DNA of 64,000 nucleotides from Halorubrum salinum (GCF_024494575.1 NZ_JANHDO010000001.1:1-64000), one strand, 5' to 3'. Numbered from the stretch's first letter, positions 15,194 through 24,678 are shown. The notes: generated by a model not told the origin, from the sequence alone. Numbers and translations: made by a program.

Positions 15194-16957
15194 ATGGACG
15201 AAGACGAACATACACCGCAGGCGGGCGAACCGGGAGACGACGACCAGTCCAGCGAGGAATCTTCCGAGACGGGGGAGGAACCCACCACCGGCCCTGCCGA
15301 ATCGTTGTCTCCGTCGTCCCCGACACGTTCCCGGTCTACCGACGAGACATCTCCGTCACCCACTGATTCCGAGCCAGATCGCGACCCCGACGCGCCTGCC
15401 GATTCCACCTCGAACGAGTCTCCTTCGGCCACCCCCGCTTCGAGCGTTCCGGATGGCGTCTCTTCTGGCACGACGAGCACCACGGACGGCGACATCGACG
15501 TCGGCAGCGGCGGCAGGGACAGGTCGTCGCCGGACGTCGACTTCGACGGTGTCGTCCTTGACGAGGAAGAGGACAATCAGGGGCTGTTCGACGACCTCCT
15601 CTCGGGTGAGCCCATCTTCGAGAACAAGGAGGTGCTTCGCCCCTCGTACACCCCGCACGAACTGCCTCATCGGAACGATCAGATCAATCGGATGGCGACC
15701 ATCCTCGTCTCTGCCCTCCGCGGTGAAACGCCGTCTAACATTCTCATTTACGGCAAGACGGGCACCGGAAAAACGGCGTCCGCGAAGTTCGTCTCACAGG
15801 AACTCGAATCGACGTCACAGAAGTACGACGTCCCGTGTGAAGTCGAGTATATCAACTGCGAGGTGACAGACACCCAGTATCGCGTGCTGGCCCAGCTCGC
15901 GAACACCTTCATCGAAAAGAACCAGCAGGTCATCTCCGACCGGCTGGACCGGCTCAGGGACCTCCGTACTGCGGCCGACGACGACCCCCGGACGCTCTCG
16001 GAGACGGAGTTTTCGACCATCGACGATCTCGATGCCCGCATCGCGGAGCTCGAATCCGACGCCGACGAGATGGAGGAAGTCCCGATGACCGGCTGGCCGA
16101 CAGACCGCGTCTACTCCACGTTCTTCGAGGCCGTGGACTACCACGAGCGCGTGGTCGTGATCATGCTCGACGAGATCGACAAGCTCGTCGAAAAGAGCGG
16201 CGATGACACGCTGTATAATCTCTCCCGGATGAACTCCGAACTCGACCGCTCGCGCATCTCTATCATGGGAATCTCAAACGACCTGAAGTTCACCGACTTC
16301 CTCGACCCACGGGTCAAATCGAGTCTCGGTGAAGAAGAGATAGTCTTCCCGCCGTACGACGCGAATCAGCTCAGAGACATTCTCCAGCACCGCGCCGACA
16401 TCTCGTTCAAACAGGACGCGCTCACCGACGACGTGATCCCCCTGTGTGCGGCCTTCGCCGCTCAGGAACACGGTGACGCCCGGCGCGCGCTCGACCTTCT
16501 CCGCACCGCCGGCGAACTCGCCGAACGCTCGCAGGCCGAAGTCGTCGCCGAAACTCACGTGCGGCAGGCACAGGACAAGATCGAACTAGACCGCGTCGTC
16601 GAAGTCGTCCGGACGCTCCCAACACAGAGCAAGATCGTCTTGTTCGCTGTTATCCTCCTCGAAAAGAACGGTGTCCACAACATCAACACCGGTGAGGTAT
16701 TCAACATCTACAAGCGACTGTGCGAGGAGATAGACGCCGACGTCCTCACCCAGCGCCGCGTCACCGACCTCATCAGCGAACTCGACATGCTCGGCATCGT
16801 CAACGCCGTCGTCGTCTCGAAGGGTCGCTACGGCCGAACCAAGGAGATGGGACTCTCGGTTCCAGTCGAAGAGACGGAGGCGGTCCTCCTTTCGGACTCG
16901 CGGCTCGGCGACATCGAAAACGCTCAGCCGTTCGTTCAGGCTCGGTTCGACAACTGA
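15194..16957 (+). CDS. orc1: Orc1/Cdc6 family replication initiator
   Basis: 587 residues, longer than the roughly 400 of many Cdc6 proteins because of a disordered Ser/Asp/Glu-rich N-terminus (residues 1 to about 125). The AAA+ core follows: Walker A GKTGTGKT (about 187-194), Walker B MLDEID (about 324-329), sensor 1 SIMGISNDLKF, and the initiator-specific region with DFLDPRVKSSLGEEEIVFPPY. The C-terminal winged helix (about 480-587, RVTDLISELDMLGIVNAVV) recognises origin boxes. It is transcribed away from the adjacent origin, as is typical for the initiator cognate to that origin. Confidence 0.96.
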   Translation: MDEDEHTPQAGEPGDDDQSSEESSETGEEPTTGPAESLSPSSPTRSRSTDETSPSPTDSEPDRDPDAPADSTSNESPSATPASSVPDGVSSGTTSTTDGDIDVGSGGRDRSSPDVDFDGVVLDEEEDNQGLFDDLLSGEPIFENKEVLRPSYTPHELPHRNDQINRMATILVSALRGETPSNILIYGKTGTGKTASAKFVSQELESTSQKYDVPCEVEYINCEVTDTQYRVLAQLANTFIEKNQQVISDRLDRLRDLRTAADDDPRTLSETEFSTIDDLDARIAELESDADEMEEVPMTGWPTDRVYSTFFEAVDYHERVVVIMLDEIDKLVEKSGDDTLYNLSRMNSELDRSRISIMGISNDLKFTDFLDPRVKSSLGEEEIVFPPYDANQLRDILQHRADISFKQDALTDDVIPLCAAFAAQEHGDARRALDLLRTAGELAERSQAEVVAETHVRQAQDKIELDRVVEVVRTLPTQSKIVLFAVILLEKNGVHNINTGEVFNIYKRLCEEIDADVLTQRRVTDLISELDMLGIVNAVVVSKGRYGRTKEMGLSVPVEETEAVLLSDSRLGDIENAQPFVQARFDN

Positions 16958-17009
16958 CTCACACAGCGTCGCTGCCCGCACAGACACCCTCTCACATCTC
17001 CTCTTCCAC

Positions 17010-17921
17010 TTACCCGGCGACCGCGTCGATCGCGTCTCTCGGCTCCGCTTTCCCCGTGGCGACCAACCGGACGTATCCGAGGTAGGGGACGCGAACCCGA
17101 GCGACACCGGTCACCCAGTCGCGCTTGACCGGCTCGGCGATCCCCCGCGCTTGATCGTAGACACCGTTGTTATCGCCGAGCGTGATGTAGCCGCCGTGCG
17201 GGGCGGGACAGTTGCGGAGGTCGCTGCAGCTCTCGGCGCTGTGATACGCGCTGTCGGCCCTATCGTACCAGTTCTCGCCCTCCTCTACGTGAAACATCGC
17301 CCGGTGGATGATCGGCGAGGCCGTCCGCCCCGGCGGCTGGTAGATCACCACCGATCCGTAGGAGCCGAACGTCCGGTAGTCGACCCGTTCGCCGACGTCG
17401 TGCGTCACGACGCCGGTCTCGTCATCTGCGGCGTCGGGCGCGAGCCGACCTGGCTCCGTGACGAACACCAGATCGCCGACTTCCATGTTCGGCTCCATAC
17501 TTCCGGATTCGACGGCGACCATCGGCGGCCACACCCCACTGACACCGAAGAGAAGCAATCCGACCGCGAGCACGATCGCGACGCTTGAGAGTATCTCCCG
17601 AATCCACATCAGCGCGCCCTCTCTGTCGTGTCGGAACCGATCCCACAGCCCCCGATCCGACTCTACTCCGTCTCCATCGGACTGCGTCGCCCCCCTGTGA
17701 TCCGTCCAGTCGGACGGGTCCGAGGATCTATCCCCCCCTATCGCGCCGTCGCGCTCTCCCCCTCCGACATCCTCCGACGACTCGTCACTCTCCAACGACT
17801 CGTCACTCTCTCCCGGCTTGCCGACCTCTCCCGGCTTGTCGACCTCTCCCGGATCGTCGCCCCCCGGATCGGTTCCGTCGGAGCGTCCTTCGTCCGACCC
17901 CGTCCGATCCCCTTCGTCCAT
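17010..17921 (-). CDS. Signal peptidase I, archaeal/ER Sec11 type
   Basis: 303 residues. A long acidic disordered N-terminus (1 to about 90) precedes one membrane helix (about 108-130, ILSSVAIVLAVGLLLFGVSG). The catalytic Ser141 is in VESGSMEPNMEVGD. Box D carries a His instead of bacterial Lys (SPIIHRAMF) and box E is GDNNGVYDQ, giving the Ser-His-Asp arrangement of Sec11. It cleaves signal peptides from Sec-exported proteins. It is divergent from polB, with 93 bp shared upstream. Confidence 0.9.
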   Translation of the reverse strand: MDEGDRTGSDEGRSDGTDPGGDDPGEVDKPGEVGKPGESDESLESDESSEDVGGGERDGAIGGDRSSDPSDWTDHRGATQSDGDGVESDRGLWDRFRHDREGALMWIREILSSVAIVLAVGLLLFGVSGVWPPMVAVESGSMEPNMEVGDLVFVTEPGRLAPDAADDETGVVTHDVGERVDYRTFGSYGSVVIYQPPGRTASPIIHRAMFHVEEGENWYDRADSAYHSAESCSDLRNCPAPHGGYITLGDNNGVYDQARGIAEPVKRDWVTGVARVRVPYLGYVRLVATGKAEPRDAIDAVAG

Positions 17922-18014
17922 TGCAGTCAGGTTGCGGGGTTTCGGTCATAAGCTTCCGGGTCCGCTCCGATCGGTCCCGGAACCGTTTTGAGCGGTACTC
18001 CCCTTTCGGTCTCT

Positions 18015-19673
18015 GTGCCGCTGGAGTCCAACGCTCGTATCGTCAGGGAGCTGGCCAACCGGGGATATAACGCCGAACGTGAGGCAGTCACCCTGTTGGC
18101 AAACGAGTCCGACCCCGAAGCCGCCATCGACGCCGCCGTCGACACGGCTCCCGACGACGCCCTCCGAATCACCGCGGATCACGTCCGGGCAACCGCCGAC
18201 GATCGGTCTCTCGACCCGTCCGACGCGTCTCTCGACTCGATCGACGCGTCTCCCGACTCGACCGACTCAGGTGAGAAATCCCCCACGCAGAACCCCAACT
18301 CCTCCACTGACGCTGCCGCCTCGCCCGACCGATCTCCAGTCGAAACGGAGGGGTCTGTCACAGGACAGCCCCGGAACGAGGACGCCACCCAACGGTCACG
18401 TTCGGGAGAGGAGTCGTCTGCGGTAGCGTCGTCCGACTCTTCGGCTCGCTCCCCGGGCGAATCCGCCCAGCGTGAGATCTCGGTCGGAAACGACATGACC
18501 GGACACAGCACCGGGACGGGCGAGTACGCGGACTTCGTCCGAACCTTCAGAGACCGCTACGAGCGGCTCTCGAAGCTGCTCCGCGGACGCGTCAATCACC
18601 GACCCGCCGAAGCCATCGCGGACATGCCGGGCGGGAGCGACGCCGCGATGATCGGATTAGTCAACGACGTCCGCTCGACGAAGTCCGGACACTGGCTCGT
18701 CGAACTGGAGGACACGACGGGGACGTTCCCGGCGCTGATCATGAAAGACAGGGGGCTCGCCGACGTCGTCGACGAGATTCTCATGGACGAGTGTCTCGCG
18801 GTAGAAGGGACGCTCGCCGACGACTCCGGCATCCTGTTCGCCGACTCGCTTCACTTTCCCGACGTTCCCCGGACTCATCAGACCGGCGCGGCCGACCGCC
18901 ACGTACAGGCCGCGCTCATCTCCGACGTCCACGTCGGCAGCGACGAGTTCATGGCCGACGCCTGGAGCCGGTTCACCGACTGGCTCCACACTCCCGAAGC
19001 GGAGCCCGTCGAGTACATCCTTCTCGCCGGCGACATGGTCGAGGGCGTCGGTGTCTATCCCAACCAGGACGAGGAACTGGAGATCGTCGACATCTACGAA
19101 CAGTACGAGGCGTTCGCGGAACACCTCAAGGAAGTGCCCGGGGACACGGAGATCGTGATGATCCCGGGCAACCACGACGCCGTCCGGCTCGCGGAGCCGC
19201 AGCCGGGGTTCAACGACGAAATCCGCTCGATCATGGACGTCCACGACGCGCGGATCGTCTCGAATCCGGCCACAGTCTCCGTCGAGGGCGTCGACGTGTT
19301 GATGTACCACGGCGTCTCACTCGACGAGGTGATCGCGGAGTTACCCGAGGAGAAAGCGAGCTACGACGAGCCGCACAAGGCGATGTATCAACTACTCAAA
19401 AAGCGACACGTCGCCCCGCAGTTCGGCGGGCACACCCGCGTTGCACCCGAGGAACGAGATTACCTCGTCATCGACGACGTTCCGGACGTGTTCCACACCG
19501 GTCACGTCCACAAGCTCGGCTGGGGGAAGTACCACAACGTCCTCGCGGTCAACTCCGGCTGCTGGCAGGCACAGACCGATTTCCAGAAATCCGTCAACAT
19601 CGACCCCGACGCCGGGTACGCTCCCATTCTCGATCTCGACACCCTCGATATGACGGTCCGGAAGTTCACGTAG
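18015..19673 (+). CDS. polB: DNA polymerase D small subunit DP1 (exonuclease)
   Basis: 552 residues from the GTG at 18015 (reads MPLESNARIVRELANRGYN); a TTG 27 nt upstream is less likely. The N-terminal helical domain (1-60) is followed by a Ser/Asp-rich linker (about 60-160), an OB-fold (about 210-290) and a calcineurin-like phosphoesterase domain with SDVHVGSD (near 301), GDMVEG (near 338), GNHD (near 385) and GHVHK toward the C-terminus. DP1 gives proofreading and binds the catalytic DP2. The linker region contains an origin-box-like DNA sequence at 18334-18359. Confidence 0.94.
   Translation: MPLESNARIVRELANRGYNAEREAVTLLANESDPEAAIDAAVDTAPDDALRITADHVRATADDRSLDPSDASLDSIDASPDSTDSGEKSPTQNPNSSTDAAASPDRSPVETEGSVTGQPRNEDATQRSRSGEESSAVASSDSSARSPGESAQREISVGNDMTGHSTGTGEYADFVRTFRDRYERLSKLLRGRVNHRPAEAIADMPGGSDAAMIGLVNDVRSTKSGHWLVELEDTTGTFPALIMKDRGLADVVDEILMDECLAVEGTLADDSGILFADSLHFPDVPRTHQTGAADRHVQAALISDVHVGSDEFMADAWSRFTDWLHTPEAEPVEYILLAGDMVEGVGVYPNQDEELEIVDIYEQYEAFAEHLKEVPGDTEIVMIPGNHDAVRLAEPQPGFNDEIRSIMDVHDARIVSNPATVSVEGVDVLMYHGVSLDEVIAELPEEKASYDEPHKAMYQLLKKRHVAPQFGGHTRVAPEERDYLVIDDVPDVFHTGHVHKLGWGKYHNVLAVNSGCWQAQTDFQKSVNIDPDAGYAPILDLDTLDMTVRKFT
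18334..18359 (+). other. Origin-box-like sequence inside polB
   Basis: CTCCAGTCGAAACGGAGGGG matches origin box 1 (TCCAGTCGAAACGAAGGGGT) at 19 of 20 positions over TCCAGTCGAAACG-R-AGGGGT. The G-rich tail is absent. It lies in the codons for the disordered linker of DP1, where protein sequence constrains DNA little. Confidence 0.5.
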
Positions 19674-19845
19674 TTCACGGCTCCCCATTGAATTCAGCTC
19701 TACCGGACCCAACGGCTTACGTCGGATACCGCGGCCACCGCCCCCGTGAGCTGATACTCGTCCGCGGCGCACTGGACGGGAGCGCGACGCACCGCCGTGG
19801 GAAGCCACCAGCGTCGCCTGTTCGCCACACCGACGGTCTCGTCGG

Positions 19846-20478
19846 CTATCGATCGATCTCCACCCGACCGCTCGTCGCGTCGTTGAGCCGCTCGACCAGT
19901 TCCGTCACTTCATCGATCGGTACCCGAAGCTCGAACCGCACCCGCTCGCCGTAGTCGGCGTCGAACTCCACTCCCGTCGACTCGATCACTCCTCGGACCG
20001 TCCCCGAGTCGTCGTACTCGGTCCCGACGACGAGAGTGCGGTGCGGCCGCTCCTCGACCACCCCGGCCGCGTCGACGCCGTCCTTCACCGCGCGCGAGTA
20101 GGCGCGCGCGAGACCGCCGACGCCGAGGTTCGGTCCGCCGTGGTACCGCGTCACCACCGCGACGACGTTGCGGATCTCCCGCTGCTGGAGCACGTTCAGC
20201 GCCGGCTTTCCGGCCGAGCCGGTCGGCTCGCCGTCGTCCGACGAGTACTCCCTGAGCATCACTTCGGCCTCGGAAACACGCTCGGAGGGCTCGCCGGCGG
20301 GCACTCGATAGGCCGGCACGTTGTGAGTCGCGTCGTCGTACTCGTCGGCGACGGCATCGACGAACGCCTCCGCCTCGTCGACCCCGCCGACCGGTGCGAC
20401 GTGCCCGAGGAACTTCGATCCCCGAACGTCGAACCGCGCGGTCGCGCGTTCGGCGACCGTTCGATACGCCTCTGTCAC
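19846..20478 (-). CDS. IMPACT/YigZ family protein
   Basis: 210 residues. The N-terminal YigZ domain shows RGSKFLGHVAPV, THNVPAYRV, the signature DDGEPTGSAGKPALNVLQ, and VVAVVTRYHGGPNLGVGGLARAYS; the C-terminal ferredoxin-like YigZ domain is about residues 140-210. Eukaryotic IMPACT affects GCN2 signalling. The prokaryotic role is unsettled, with nucleic-acid or ribosome binding suggested. It overlaps the downstream-facing membrane gene by 4 nt at 20475-20478, so it is the second gene of a small operon. Confidence 0.88.
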   Translation of the reverse strand: MTEAYRTVAERATARFDVRGSKFLGHVAPVGGVDEAEAFVDAVADEYDDATHNVPAYRVPAGEPSERVSEAEVMLREYSSDDGEPTGSAGKPALNVLQQREIRNVVAVVTRYHGGPNLGVGGLARAYSRAVKDGVDAAGVVEERPHRTLVVGTEYDDSGTVRGVIESTGVEFDADYGERVRFELRVPIDEVTELVERLNDATSGRVEIDR

Positions 20479-20966
20479 GAGGCGGTCTCCTCGCGGTCCT
20501 CGCGGTCCGAGTCGTCTCTCCGGTCGTTCCCGTCACCGCCCCGTCGCCGCTCGACCGCGACGCTCGTCGGCGGCGCGAGCCGATACAGCGCGAGGTAGGC
20601 TCCGATCCCGCCGAGCTCGACGACCGCCGCGGCGATCGCGAGGGGGTCCGCAGAGAGCGTCGCGGGGGCGTCTGCGCCGTGCCACGCGAGGTACCCGACG
20701 AGGAAGGTCCCGAGCGTTCCCGCACCGAGCGCGTACAGTCGGCGGTACTCCCCGCCTCGGAGGGTCGCGGCGGCGACCGCGACGGCCAGCGCGCTCCCGG
20801 TGACGAAGAGGTACGGGCGCGCGTCGGGCGGTGCCGCGAGCCGCGGCCACGCCCACAGCAGGTGGATCGCCGCGGCGGCGACCGCGGTCTGGACGGCGAC
20901 ACCTCGGAGGATTCGCTTTATTTGGCTATCGTGTCCCGCGGTCGACGCGTCCGTTTCGTCGCTCAT
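20475..20966 (-). CDS. Small integral membrane protein, function unknown
   Basis: 163 residues with four predicted helices (about 20-43, 51-68, 77-97, 110-132), a short acidic N-terminus and a highly charged Arg/Asp C-terminal tail in the cytosol. No motif is recognised. Its stop overlaps the start of the YigZ-family gene by 4 nt, so the two are probably co-transcribed. Confidence 0.6.
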   Translation of the reverse strand: MSDETDASTAGHDSQIKRILRGVAVQTAVAAAAIHLLWAWPRLAAPPDARPYLFVTGSALAVAVAAATLRGGEYRRLYALGAGTLGTFLVGYLAWHGADAPATLSADPLAIAAAVVELGGIGAYLALYRLAPPTSVAVERRRGGDGNDRRDDSDREDREETAS

Positions 20967-21006
20967 GGGTCCGCACTCATACGGCGGTTCGCGGCCACAC
21001 TTCGGT

Positions 21007-21612
21007 TCACTCCCACGGGTGGTTCCCCGGTTCGTCCGGCCACAGGGGGTACCAGTACGACTCGTCGTCTTCGAGGCCGAGCTCGCCGTCGAGGACCGAC
21101 TGGAGCTTGAACTCGATCCGCTGGTTCCGGTCGTTCGTCCCCCTCGGGGCGAACGGGTAGTACGCGCCGCGGCGGAACGAGTAGATCCAGTAGGCCGGGC
21201 CGTCGCCGCTCTCGAAGCCGAAGACCCCAGCGAGCAGCCGCGAACCGAACCCCTCTTCGATGAACTGGTCGGCGGCGAAGTGGACGCTCGTCACGAGGTC
21301 CTCCGGGTCGTCGTCTTCGAGCACGAACCACTCGTAGCCGTGGTCGTCCTCGTGGCGGTGGAATCCGGTTCCGGTGTCGATCTCTCCCGCTTCGAGGATC
21401 GCTTCGACCGTCTCGACGGCGTCGTCGAAGCGAGTGCTGTCGACGCCGGAGAAACACAGCGCCGCCTCGCCGCAGTGGTCGTACCCGAGGTCGGCCTCCA
21501 TCGTCATGTACGCGGTCGACATCCCGAAGAGGTCCTCGGGGTCGGCCTCGCGCGTCGCGTCCGTCTCGGCGCTCGTCCCGAGCACGGCGCGGATCGTGTC
21601 GAAGATGCCCAT
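21007..21612 (-). CDS. PspA-associated protein PspAB-like
   Basis: 201 residues beginning MGIFDTIRAVLGTSAETDA. A recognisable haloarchaeal core follows: DPEDLFGMSTAYMTMEADL, GEAALCFSGVDSTRFDDAV and TGTGFHRHEDDHGYEWFVLEDDD. The C-terminal half (GFGSRLLAGVFGF...YWIYSFRRGAYYPFAP) is also conserved. This pattern matches what is annotated as PspA-associated PspAB, thought to work with PspA-type membrane-stress proteins. No pspA is beside it here. The family assignment comes from memory of the sequence pattern and is moderate. Confidence 0.55.
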   Translation of the reverse strand: MGIFDTIRAVLGTSAETDATREADPEDLFGMSTAYMTMEADLGYDHCGEAALCFSGVDSTRFDDAVETVEAILEAGEIDTGTGFHRHEDDHGYEWFVLEDDDPEDLVTSVHFAADQFIEEGFGSRLLAGVFGFESGDGPAYWIYSFRRGAYYPFAPRGTNDRNQRIEFKLQSVLDGELGLEDDESYWYPLWPDEPGNHPWE

Positions 21613-21712
21613 CTATTTCGGCGTGTAGTGGCCGAGGGTTTAGGACGTTTCCGTCGCCACCTCCGTCAGCGTCGCCCGGCGCGTTGGCGTCGGGGCCTCC
21701 GGCGCGTCCCGG

Positions 21713-22627
21713 TCACTCCTCGTCTTCGACGTAATCGAGATACGCGAGGACGCCACGCGTGTTCAGACCGGCGTTCGCGCGCGCACGTTCCGGGTTCCAG
21801 TAGTCGACGTCTCGGCTCGCGGTCTCGAAGTGCTCGACGACCGCGTCGTCGTCGCTCAGTTCCTCGCGTTTCGCCCGGACGGCTTCGACCCACTCCACGT
21901 ACGCCCGCTTGGCCTCGCCGGCCAGCACCGGATCGTACTCGCGGGGACCGAAGTGGCCGAAACAGAGGTAATCGGGGTCGAGGTCGTCGATCGTCTGGAT
22001 GTCGTCGAGACACTGATTGAGATCGAACTGCGGCGGGGGACTCGTCGCGACGATCTCGTCGGCTTCGGGGACGTAGATCCCGGCGCCGTCGGCCGCGAAG
22101 ACGACGTCGGCGTCCGGGTCGTGATACACCGCGTGGTGCGGCGCGTGTCCGGGCGCTTCGTGGACGACCAACTCCCGCTCACCGAGGTCGATCCGGTCTC
22201 CCTCGGCGAGTCCCGATATCCGATCTTCGGGCACCGGAGCGGGGTCGTCGTAATACTGCCACTGGTCCCCGACCGCGGACTTCGTCCCCTCGACGAGCGC
22301 CTCGGGATCGACGAGGTGTCTGACGCCCTTCTCCGGAACGAGCACCTCGGCGTCGGGATAGCGTTCGGCGAGGTGGCCCGCACCCCCCGCGTGGTCGAGG
22401 TGCGCGTGAGTCGCCAGTATCCAGGCGAGGTCGCCCCGACCGATCCCGATCTCCTCTATGGTCTCGAACAGCGCCTCTCGGTTCCCGCCCGTCCCGGTAT
22501 CGACGACGATCGGCCGCTCCGTGTCGTACACGTACACCGCGCCGTACTCGTCCGTGTCGAACATCCCGGTGTCGTGGACGTACAGGTCCTCGACGCCGCG
22601 GACCGGTTCGAACGCTCCAGCGTGCAT
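21713..22627 (-). CDS. Metallo-beta-lactamase fold hydrolase
   Basis: 304 residues. The zinc motif THAHLDHAGG (about residues 72-81) with downstream APGHAPHHAVYH (second His) and VFAADGAG (bridging Asp) and a final GHFGPREY His complete the two-zinc site. The C-terminal 80 residues are helical (ECD-type extension). Glyoxalase II-like or generic thioester hydrolases share this layout. The substrate cannot be told from context. It is divergent from the SDR gene. Confidence 0.85.
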   Translation of the reverse strand: MHAGAFEPVRGVEDLYVHDTGMFDTDEYGAVYVYDTERPIVVDTGTGGNREALFETIEEIGIGRGDLAWILATHAHLDHAGGAGHLAERYPDAEVLVPEKGVRHLVDPEALVEGTKSAVGDQWQYYDDPAPVPEDRISGLAEGDRIDLGERELVVHEAPGHAPHHAVYHDPDADVVFAADGAGIYVPEADEIVATSPPPQFDLNQCLDDIQTIDDLDPDYLCFGHFGPREYDPVLAGEAKRAYVEWVEAVRAKREELSDDDAVVEHFETASRDVDYWNPERARANAGLNTRGVLAYLDYVEDEE

Positions 22628-22742
22628 GCCGCAACCACCGCTCTGTGACCCCTTTTACCAATCGGTATCCGCCGCCGCCCGGTCGCGGTCCCCGTCACGT
22701 CCCGGGGTGGGGGATTATTGTCCGCCGGTCCGATGGATATCT

Positions 22743-23699
22743 ATGCGAGTGCTCGTCACCGGCGCGACCGGCTTCGTGGGGAGCCGACTCGTCCCGGCGC
22801 TGCTCGACAGCGGTCACGAGGTGACTGCTCTCGTCCGTGACGCCTCGGCGTACGCCCCGCCCGACGGCGTCCGGGTCGTCGAGGGCGACCTCCTCGAACC
22901 GGAGACGCTCCCGCCCGCCTTCAGGACCGACGACGGCGTCCCCGTCGACGCGGCCTACTACCTCGTCCACTCGATGGACGGCGGTCCCGGGTACGCCGAA
23001 CGAGACCAGCGGTGCGCGCGTCACTTCGTCGACGCGGCGTCGAACGAGGGCGTCGAACGAATTCTCTACCTCGGCGGCCTCGGCGAGGACCGCGCGGAAC
23101 TCTCCGAGCACCTCCGGTCCCGACGCGCGGTCGAGCGCATTCTCGCCGACGGCGATCCGGCGCTCACGACGCTTCGGGCCGCGATCATCGTCGGTGCCGG
23201 AAGCGCCAGCTTCGAGGTCATCTACGACCTCTCGCGGCGGCTTCCGGTGATGATCACGCCGAAGTGGGTCGACACGCTGTGTCAACCGATCGCGATCGAC
23301 GACGTGATAGCCTACCTCCTCGGCGCTCTCACCGCACCGGAGACGGCGGACGACACCTTCGAGATCGGCGGGCCGGACGTGCTGACGTACGCCGAGATAC
23401 TCCGGACGACCCGCCGACAGCTCGGCCACCGTCTGCGAATCCTCAGAGCGCCGGTGTTGAGTCCGGACCTCTCTGCGGCGTGGCTCCGGTTCGTCACCGA
23501 CGTGAACCCCTATCTCGCCCGCTCGCTGGTCGAGGGGCTCCGGAACACCGTGATCGTCGAGGACGACCGGATCCGAGAGATCGTCCCCGTCGAGTTGACT
23601 CCGTTCCCGGTCGCCGTGGCGCGCGCGATCGACGAGTCCCGAACGAGTGAATCGTCGTCGGACGGCGGCGACGCCGGCGAGAGAGCACCCTCGTCATGA
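22743..23699 (+). CDS. NAD(P)-binding atypical SDR family protein
   Basis: 318 residues from the ATG at 22743 (MRVLVTGATGFVGSRL); the longer frame crosses the promoter region and is rejected. TGATGFVG (residues 6-13) is the Rossmann nucleotide loop, YYLVHSMDGG (about 75-84) is typical of the YbjT/NmrA-like SDR_a group, and YLGGLG and AAIIVGAGSASFE follow. The catalytic Tyr-x3-Lys is absent, so it may be a non-classical reductase or a redox sensor. Its stop codon overlaps the next ATG by 4 nt, so it is co-transcribed with a membrane protein. Confidence 0.8.
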   Translation: MRVLVTGATGFVGSRLVPALLDSGHEVTALVRDASAYAPPDGVRVVEGDLLEPETLPPAFRTDDGVPVDAAYYLVHSMDGGPGYAERDQRCARHFVDAASNEGVERILYLGGLGEDRAELSEHLRSRRAVERILADGDPALTTLRAAIIVGAGSASFEVIYDLSRRLPVMITPKWVDTLCQPIAIDDVIAYLLGALTAPETADDTFEIGGPDVLTYAEILRTTRRQLGHRLRILRAPVLSPDLSAAWLRFVTDVNPYLARSLVEGLRNTVIVEDDRIREIVPVELTPFPVAVARAIDESRTSESSSDGGDAGERAPSS

Positions 23700-24364
23700 C
23701 GCGCGAGTACGGCGAGACGTGGGTGTACGAGAGTCTCGTCGGCGGTATTCCGGGACTGGGGCTCTCCCGAACGCTCGCGGTCGCGATCCAGTTCGTGCTG
23801 TTTCAGGTCGGCGTCCTGACGCTGGGGTGGTACTACGGGGTCTGGAACGCGGTCGTCGCCGGCACGGTCGCGGTGGTCGTCGCGGCCGCCGGGAGCGTCG
23901 AGATGCACCGACTGGGCGAGCGGAATCGACTGCTTCCGACTCCGCCGTCGCACAAACGCCTCCTGTTCGGGTCGAGCATCGAGATCGTGTTGGGCGTGCT
24001 GGCGTTCATCGCGCTCATGACGTACCTGTTCGCGTGGGACGGAACTCTCATCGACCGGCTGTTCGGAGTGGACCCTCCGGTTCCGGTCGTCTACCTCACG
24101 CTTCTCATCTTGTGGGACCTGACGTACCGGATCGGCACCTCGTGGTGGAGCGCCGTCGTCGCGCTGTGGCGCGCGGTCCACGTCGATTTAGATCCCGACG
24201 CGACCGCGACGGTTCGTCGACTCGACGCCGAAAACATCGGGTTTTCGGCGCTTCAGCTCGCTCTCGTCCCGTTTCTGTTCACCGAACCGATACTGCTCGG
24301 CGCGGTCGTCGGTCACGTCCTCGCGGTCGCGATCGTCTGTACGGCGGCGATCCTATTGTCGTGA
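23696..24364 (+). CDS. Multi-pass membrane protein, function unknown
   Basis: 222 residues with about six hydrophobic segments (residues about 25-45, 48-70, 100-122, 130-150, 180-200, 203-222). The loop EMHRLGERNRLLPTPPSHKRLLFG is basic and probably cytosolic. It is translationally coupled to the SDR gene upstream (overlap 23696-23699). I do not recognise the family, though related proteins occur across haloarchaea. Its stop codon region is duplicated just downstream. Confidence 0.6.
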   Translation: MTREYGETWVYESLVGGIPGLGLSRTLAVAIQFVLFQVGVLTLGWYYGVWNAVVAGTVAVVVAAAGSVEMHRLGERNRLLPTPPSHKRLLFGSSIEIVLGVLAFIALMTYLFAWDGTLIDRLFGVDPPVPVVYLTLLILWDLTYRIGTSWWSAVVALWRAVHVDLDPDATATVRRLDAENIGFSALQLALVPFLFTEPILLGAVVGHVLAVAIVCTAAILLS

Positions 24365-24395
24365 GTCCGGTGCCGACGTGCTGTCGTGAGTCCGG
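24357..24395 (+). repeat. 14-bp direct repeat copying a gene's stop codon
   Basis: TGTCGTGAGTCCGG at 24357-24370 spans the last codon and TGA of the membrane gene; an exact second copy is at 24382-24395. The copied TGA is 25 nt downstream, in a different frame. Confidence 0.8.
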
Positions 24396-24504
24396 CACTG
24401 GTCGGTGTGTCGAGTGCGGTGACCACGGCATTCGTGGCCCGATCGATCCGGACGGCGCGCGGCCGTCTCACCGACGAAACTGGAAAAGACTCCGTCCGCT
24501 CCGC

Positions 24505-24678
24505 TCACGCGCCGTTCAGCTCTTGGAACTTGTCGAGGAGTGCCTCCGCGGAATCGCCGGAGTCGTACGTGAGCGACCCGGAATACTCCGGGCGCTCGGC
24601 GTCGAAATCGGCGTCGACTTCGCTGGTCTTCTTCTCGCGACGCTCGTGTTCGGCCTCGTCATAGGCACCCATTGACAT
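24505..24678 (-). CDS. DUF5786 family small acidic protein
   Basis: 57 residues, starting MSMGAYDEAEHERREKKTSE and ending with a LLDKFQEL helix. The protein has a charged N-terminal helix, a short YSGSLTYDSGDSAE linker and a C-terminal helix. This is the DUF5786 pattern, found only in haloarchaea. Function unknown. A TATA-like ACATATTTACC (24719-24709, minus) about 30 nt upstream of the ATG predicts a leaderless mRNA. It is too short for the usual 60-codon cutoff. Confidence 0.85.
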   Translation of the reverse strand: MSMGAYDEAEHERREKKTSEVDADFDAERPEYSGSLTYDSGDSAEALLDKFQELNGA

